From Ramlibacter monticola (lineage in GTDB: Bacteria > Pseudomonadota > Gammaproteobacteria > Burkholderiales > Burkholderiaceae_C), in the NCBI RefSeq assembly GCF_016722785.1, contig NZ_JAEQNE010000002.1, forward strand, positions 682,001-746,000: DNA of 64,000 nt. Direction: 5' to 3'. Position numbers and translations under genes: made by a program. How positions within the stretch are numbered: position 1 is the first letter of the stretch; each line of letters begins with the position of its first letter. This document shows positions 57,998-64,000 of this stretch, in pieces. The notes under the pieces are model-generated. The model did no database searches. It was not told the DNA's origin and was given only the letters and a program-made list of their open reading frames with translations.

Positions 57998-58354
57998 ATG
58001 AAGTTCGCCAGCCACGCCCGCGGCGCGCTCGTCGCCGCCATCGCCACCCTCCTTTCGGGCTGCTACTACCCGCCGCCCGCGGTGATGCAGCAGTCCTATC
58101 CGTTCGACCGGCATCCCGGGGTGTTCATGGAAGTCTGGTGGCAGTCCGACTACTACGGCAACAGCTACGCCAGCACGCGCCTCGTCAACCGCAGCAACAT
58201 GGACAAGTGCGCGTGGACCGACATGCAGCCCAGCCGGCTGCTGCGCGTCGGCGAGTCCTGGCAGATCGGCCAGGGGCCCTCGCCGGGCAACGTGGGCGTG
58301 GCGAACGTGCTGCCCTGGGACCCGAACTGCGTCAAGGCGCGTGAAGGCAGCTGA
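57998..58354 (+). CDS. Small lipoprotein
   Basis: 118 residues; the lipobox LLSGCYYPP follows a basic, hydrophobic leader (HARGALVAAIATLL). The mature part is Tyr/Trp/Ser-rich with two Cys (DKCAWTD, DPNCVKA) that could pair. It reads as a beta-rich domain (FMEVWWQSDYYGNSYASTRLV). Family not recognised. The 95-base upstream gap follows the TPR gene stop; three bases separate its stop from the stop of the convergent hybrid kinase. Confidence 0.75.
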   Translation: MKFASHARGALVAAIATLLSGCYYPPPAVMQQSYPFDRHPGVFMEVWWQSDYYGNSYASTRLVNRSNMDKCAWTDMQPSRLLRVGESWQIGQGPSPGNVGVANVLPWDPNCVKAREGS

Positions 58355-58357
58355 GGC

Positions 58358-60339
<1,982 letters not shown>

Positions 60340-60343
<4 letters not shown>

Positions 60344-61212
60344 TCGACTGGCGCGTCCTGGAGCCGGACCGGGATCGTGACGTGGAACACGGAGCCCTTG
60401 CCGGGTTCGCTCGTCAGGCCGACGCTGCCGCCCAGCAGCTCCGCCAGCTTGCGGCTCAGCGACAGCCCGAGGCCGGTACCGCGCAGCCGCTTCTGCAGCG
60501 GCGACTGCACCTGCGAGAAGTCCTCGAAGATGGTGCGGTGGAATTCCGGCGCGATGCCGATGCCGCTGTCGGCGACCGAGAAGGTCACGCGCTCGTCGGA
60601 TTCGAATTTCGCGCTGACCCGCACCTCGCCGCGCGGCGTGAACTTGAGCGCGTTGGAAATGAAGTTGCGCAGGATCTGCGACAGCTTGCGGTCGTCGGTG
60701 TAGAGGCGCGGAACATCCTGCGGCTCCTCGAACACCAGGTTCACCGCGGGATTGGTCAGCACCGGCTTGAACATGCCGCGCAGGGCCGAGAACAGGTCGA
60801 CCATCTCGAACCAGGCCGGCGAGATCTCGACCCGGCCGGCCTCCACCTTGGCGAGGTCCAGCAGGTCGTCGACCATCTCGGCGAACTCGCTGGCGTTCTG
60901 CTGGATGAAGGAAACCTGCTTCTCCTGCTCCTCGGTCAGCGGCCCGTCCACCCGGTCGAGCAGCAGGCGCGTGATGCTCCGGATGGAGTTGATCGGCGTG
61001 CGGAACTCGTGGCTCATGTAGGCGAGGAAGCGGCTCTTGAGTTCCGTGGCCTGCCGCAGCTGGTCGGCCTGGGCATCGAGTTCGGCATACAGCGCCAGCA
61101 CGCCGCGGTTGGTTTCCTCCAGCTCCGTGCGCAGGGCGTGGGCCTCCTGCTGACTGCGCTCCAGCGCGGCCTGCAAGTCCTGGGGGGGTCCGGATGCGCT
61201 GTCGCTGGCCAT
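60340..61212 (-). CDS. Soluble histidine kinase in the stressosome operon
   Basis: 290 residues: an N-terminal coiled coil (~10-55, QAALERSQQEAHALRTELEE), HisKA with H68 (YMSHEFRTPINSIRSI), and HATPase (RNFISNALKFTPRG, DSGIGIAPEFH, GTGLGLSLSRKL). No sensor or membrane domain of its own, so input may come from the RsbT/PP2C proteins upstream. It follows the ATPase/PP2C gene by a single base and overlaps the hybrid kinase gene by four. Confidence 0.9.
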
Positions 61213-61213
61213 G

Positions 61214-62209
61214 TCAATCCTTGCGCCGCAGCACGGCCACGGTGGCATCGTCGCGGCCACGGCAATGATCGCGCATCAGCACCGCGGCGGCCAGCGCCGG
61301 ATCGCGCGACAGCAGTGGCGCCAGGGTCTGCGCCTTCCAGCGGGTCTCGATGCCGTCGCTGCACACCACCAGCAGCGCGTGGTGCGGCCAGGGCGTGCTG
61401 ATCTCCTCGGGCGTGCGGATGGTGACGCCGGCGGTGCCGTGCTGGCACAGCAGCGTACGGTCGCTCACGCCCGACACCAGCCGACCCACGACGTTGCCGG
61501 CGCCGGCGCTGCGCACCACCCCCGCCGCCGCATCGGCCTGCAGCAGCATCACGGCTGCCCCGCGGGTCCTGCGAAGGGAGCGGTGGACGCGCTCCAGCAG
61601 CACGCGCGGACTCGCGAGCGGATCCTCGCCGAAGGTCTCGAGGGCCGCGGCCGACGCTTCGGCGGCATCGGGTCCGTGGCCGAGGCCGTCGGCGACGATC
61701 ATCGCGGCCCGGTCGCCATCCAATGCGAAGGCCCACCCGTCGCCGCAGACCTGCTCGCCGGCGGCGGCCACCGAGATGGCGCCGGCCTGCGCCGCGTCAC
61801 TCGCGGCGCCACCGCCGACCCGCGCCACGGCCAGGGTGCCTCCGGGCACGCTGGAATGCAGGTCGAAGTGATCCGCGAGCCGGCGTACCGCGCCCAGGCC
61901 GGTGCCCGGCGTGCCGCCGGTGGAATAGCCGTCGCCCATGCAACGCTCGACGTCCGCGATGCCGGGTCCCTGGTCGATGGCGATCACCTCGACCACCTGG
62001 CGTGCCCGGTGCGGGGCGAGCAGCAGCCGGCCCTCGATCGCATGGCGCACGAGGTTGGTCGCGAGTTCCGTCACCACCAGGGCGAGCCGCCCCGACGCAA
62101 CGTCGTCGAGTCCGCATTCCTCCGCCAGCAGCGCCGCATGGCGACGCGCCTCGCCCACGCGGCTCTCGTCCCCCATCGGGAAGACCGCGTGGAAAGTGCC
62201 GTGCATCAT
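61214..62209 (-). CDS. RsbW-like ATPase fused to SpoIIE/PP2C-type phosphatase
   Basis: 331 residues, first of two ATGs (62209). N-terminal GHKL ATPase half: ALVVTELATNLVRHAIEG, DQGPGIADVERCM, GTGLGAVRRLADHFD. C-terminal phosphatase half: GDGWAFALDGDRAAMIVADG and VVCSDGIETRW, with the Asp residues for Mn/Mg. In Bacillus the corresponding RsbX phosphatase resets RsbR/RsbS. The fused ATPase domain is a departure from RsbX and could act as a switch kinase. Four-base overlap with rsbT. Confidence 0.87.
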   Translation of the reverse strand: MMHGTFHAVFPMGDESRVGEARRHAALLAEECGLDDVASGRLALVVTELATNLVRHAIEGRLLLAPHRARQVVEVIAIDQGPGIADVERCMGDGYSTGGTPGTGLGAVRRLADHFDLHSSVPGGTLAVARVGGGAASDAAQAGAISVAAAGEQVCGDGWAFALDGDRAAMIVADGLGHGPDAAEASAAALETFGEDPLASPRVLLERVHRSLRRTRGAAVMLLQADAAAGVVRSAGAGNVVGRLVSGVSDRTLLCQHGTAGVTIRTPEEISTPWPHHALLVVCSDGIETRWKAQTLAPLLSRDPALAAAVLMRDHCRGRDDATVAVLRRKD

Positions 62210-62613
62210 TTCCACCGGGTGATGCTCACGTGGGTGCCCTCGCCGGGCGTGGACTGGATGTCGAACTCGTTCACCAGGCGCTTGCTGCCCGGCAGGCCCA
62301 GGCCCATTCCGCTGCCGGAAGTCCACCCGTCGGTCATCGCCAGCTTCACGTCGGGGATGCCGGGGCCCTGGTCCATGAAGTGCAGGCGCAGGCCGCGTCG
62401 CACGCCGTCGTGCAGCAGCTCCCAGCGCATCTCGCCGCCGCCGCCGTGGACCAGCGTGTTGCGCGAGAGCTCGCTGGCCGCCGTGATCATCTTGGTCTGG
62501 TCCACCAGCGAGAATTTCAGCTGCTGCGTGAGCACCCGGACCTTCTGCCGGCTGGCCACGATGTCTTCCTCGGAGCGCAGCGGCAGGACGCCGGTCCGGT
62601 CGTCATCGGGCAA
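62206..62613 (-). CDS. rsbT: RsbT-type serine kinase, stressosome
   Basis: 135 residues. GHKL ATPase with ASELSRNTLVHGGGG (N-box), DQGPGIPDVKLAMTDG and GSGMGLGLPGSKRL. RsbT phosphorylates RsbS and RsbR and leaves the complex on stress to activate partner proteins. Overlaps rsbS by 11 bases. No RsbU homologue is present; the downstream kinases are the likely output. Confidence 0.92.
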   Translation of the reverse strand: MPDDDRTGVLPLRSEEDIVASRQKVRVLTQQLKFSLVDQTKMITAASELSRNTLVHGGGGEMRWELLHDGVRRGLRLHFMDQGPGIPDVKLAMTDGWTSGSGMGLGLPGSKRLVNEFDIQSTPGEGTHVSITRWK

Positions 62614-62977
62614 GCGCGTTCTCCTTGCGGGCCTGCGCGAGCAGCTCCATGCCGAATTCCACGCTGAGCGCGGTGCGCACGCCGGCGAGCGAGAGGCCCA
62701 GTTCCACCAGCGTGATGGCCACCGCGGGCTGCATGCCCACCACCACCGTGATGGCGTCGAGGACGCGGGAGATGCCGGAGATGCTGGCCAGCATGCGGCC
62801 GACGAAGGAGTCGACGATCTCCAGCGCGGAGATGTCGATCAGCACGCCCTTGGCGCCGGTGGCGGCGATCTTGCTGGCCAGGTCGTCCTGCAGCGCCAGC
62901 GCCATCTGGTCCTGCATGTCGACCTGGATGGTGACCAGCAGCGTGTCGCCCATCTGCAGGATCGGGATGCGGTACAT
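62603..62977 (-). CDS. rsbS: RsbS-type STAS protein, stressosome core
   Basis: 124 residues, single STAS domain (IPILQMGDTLLVTIQVDMQD and TGAKGVLIDISALEIVDSFVGR). The phosphorylation Ser is S57 in VDSF, the counterpart of Ser59 in Bacillus subtilis. GMQPAVAITLVELGL is conserved. It forms the core of the stressosome with RsbR and sequesters RsbT. Eight bases after rsbR. Confidence 0.93.
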   Translation of the reverse strand: MYRIPILQMGDTLLVTIQVDMQDQMALALQDDLASKIAATGAKGVLIDISALEIVDSFVGRMLASISGISRVLDAITVVVGMQPAVAITLVELGLSLAGVRTALSVEFGMELLAQARKENALAR

Positions 62978-62985
62978 GTCCGGTC

Positions 62986-63843
62986 TCAGCGGCTGCGGGT
63001 GACGGTGAAGCCCTGCTGCGCCATGGCGAGCTCCAGCGCGTCGGCCAGCGAGGCCTTGGTCGCGATCCCCTGCAGGTCGATGCCCAGGTGCACGATGGTC
63101 TGCGCGATCTGCGGGCGGATGCCGCTGATGATGCATTCCGCGCCCATCAGGCGGATCGCGCTCACGGTCTTCAGCAGGTGCTGCGCCACCAGCGTGTCCA
63201 CCATGGGCACGCCCGTGATGTCGATGATCGCCAGGCGCGAGCCGGTTTCCACGATGCGCTGCAGCAGCGTCTCCATCACCACCTGCGTGCGGCTGGAGTC
63301 CAGCGTGCCGATCATGGGAACGGCGAGCACGCCCTGGAACAGCTTGATGACGGGCGTGGACAGCTCCAGCAGGTCCTGCTGCTGCCGCTTGATCAGCTCC
63401 TCGCGGGTCTGCTGGTACGTGGATGCGGTCCACTGCGCCATGCGGTCCGCCAGCGCGGAGATGACCCACACCGCTCCCATCTGGAGCTCGGGCCTGGCCT
63501 TGAGCTCCTGCTGGACCAGCCCGAACAGCGGGCGCTTGAAGGCCAGCACGAACATGCTCGTCTCGCCGGCCGACTGGCCCTGCGCCGCGCGCGAGCGTGA
63601 CAGCGCCTCGAGTGTCCCGCGCAGCCCACTCCAGGGCGCGGCCTGGAAGGCCTCGGGGTCACCGCCTGCCTGCAACCCATCGCGCAGGTTGCGCAGCATG
63701 TCCTCTGCGTCACTGCGCATCGCGCGCCGGCCCGCCTCCGTGGTTCGGGATGCGTTGGCGCCGGCCTCCTGCAGCCACTCCGTCAGGATTCGTTCTTCAT
63801 GCGGCCCCAGCAGCTGCAGCACCGCGTCGGTTTCTTGGCTCAT
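62986..63843 (-). CDS. rsbR: RsbR-type stressosome sensor
   Basis: 285 residues: an N-terminal helical sensor of globin-like topology (~1-150, EERILTEWLQEAG at the start, no clear proximal His for heme) and a C-terminal STAS domain (LSTPVIKLFQGVLAVPMIGT, IIDITGVPMVDT). The two phospho-Thr equivalents of T171 and T205 are T180 (IGTLDSSR) and T217 (VDTLVAQ). First gene of the six-gene operon; ATG with GAGGA-type ribosome site. Confidence 0.93.
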   Translation of the reverse strand: MSQETDAVLQLLGPHEERILTEWLQEAGANASRTTEAGRRAMRSDAEDMLRNLRDGLQAGGDPEAFQAAPWSGLRGTLEALSRSRAAQGQSAGETSMFVLAFKRPLFGLVQQELKARPELQMGAVWVISALADRMAQWTASTYQQTREELIKRQQQDLLELSTPVIKLFQGVLAVPMIGTLDSSRTQVVMETLLQRIVETGSRLAIIDITGVPMVDTLVAQHLLKTVSAIRLMGAECIISGIRPQIAQTIVHLGIDLQGIATKASLADALELAMAQQGFTVTRSR

Positions 63844-63916
63844 TGTTCGACTGGCCTGGAAAGAGGAGGAGGGCCATTATGGGAGTCAAGGTTGAGCTGC
63901 GGCTGTAGGAGAAGGT

Positions 63917-64000
63917 CTACACCTCATCGAGCAGCGAGGAAAGGTCGGCCATGTCGGTGAAGATGAAGGCGGCGCCGGCGGCTTCCAGCGCTGCCGGTGC
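63917..64000 (-). CDS. C-terminal tail of an upstream gene, possibly a HAD hydrolase (partial)
   Basis: 28 codons enter from the right edge and end in TAG (63917-63919). The readable tail includes LEAAGAAFIFTDMADLSSLL, resembling the C-terminus of haloacid-dehalogenase-family phosphatases (AGAxxVfdDmaeLpxLL). Too short for certainty. It lies on the same strand as the stressosome operon, 73 bases upstream of rsbR. Confidence 0.5.
   Translation of the reverse strand, partial: APAALEAAGAAFIFTDMADLSSLLDEV

Overview
The window is very GC-rich DNA. Gene content, codon use and gene order (ftsH beside rlmE, a bkd operon of the Pseudomonas/Burkholderia type, DUF4148 and DUF2231 proteins, rquA) point to a betaproteobacterium, most likely a Comamonadaceae of the Ramlibacter/Variovorax kind. 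This is inferred from protein style only; there is no rRNA or tRNA in the window to settle it.

Left end (1-3.3 kb): the 5' part of ftsH is followed by an rlmE fragment cut at both ends. The cut abuts a decayed second copy of a multicopper-oxidase/Sco gene pair whose intact copy lies at 19.6-22.0 kb. An AT-richer spacer and a run of strong RNA hairpins come next. A rearrangement brought the following cassette in here.

3.3-22 kb: one long operon. It encodes a 4273-residue secreted protein with two complete animal-type heme peroxidase domains and three blocks of calcium-binding RTX repeats, then a small unknown protein, a type I secretion ABC ATPase and membrane fusion protein, a Tat-type multicopper oxidase and a Sco-like copper chaperone. 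By analogy with MopA-type Mn(II)-oxidising RTX peroxidases and Mn-oxidising multicopper oxidases, this could be an extracellular metal- or phenol-oxidising system.

22-40 kb: rquA (rhodoquinone synthesis), small envelope proteins, an ArsR/AHSA1 pair, two alpha/beta hydrolases, the bkd branched-chain ketoacid dehydrogenase operon, a DHA2-type MFS exporter, a Crp/Fnr regulator divergent from and overlapping a CyaC-like adenylate cyclase (membrane b-heme type anchor, 2Fe-2S domain, cyclase domain), a pentaheme cytochrome c and an NHL-repeat lipoprotein.

40-49 kb: a tightly overlapping operon under a TPP riboswitch. It joins thiD and thiE to a LuxE-like acid-activating enzyme, a LuxC-like acyl reductase, an SDR and an ABC importer. 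This looks like a carboxylate-to-alcohol reduction route devoted to a thiamine-related compound and is my strongest candidate for an undescribed pathway.

49-58 kb: an SDR/GST pair, an FKBP isomerase and a MASE1-like hybrid kinase. The kinase is divergent from a five-gene operon (thermostable-hemolysin family acyltransferase-like protein, AMP-forming ligase, heme-oxygenase-like oxidase, SDR, TPR protein) that looks biosynthetic. 58-64 kb: a stressosome module (RsbR, RsbS, RsbT, an ATPase/PP2C protein) in one operon with two histidine kinases, and the tail of one more gene.
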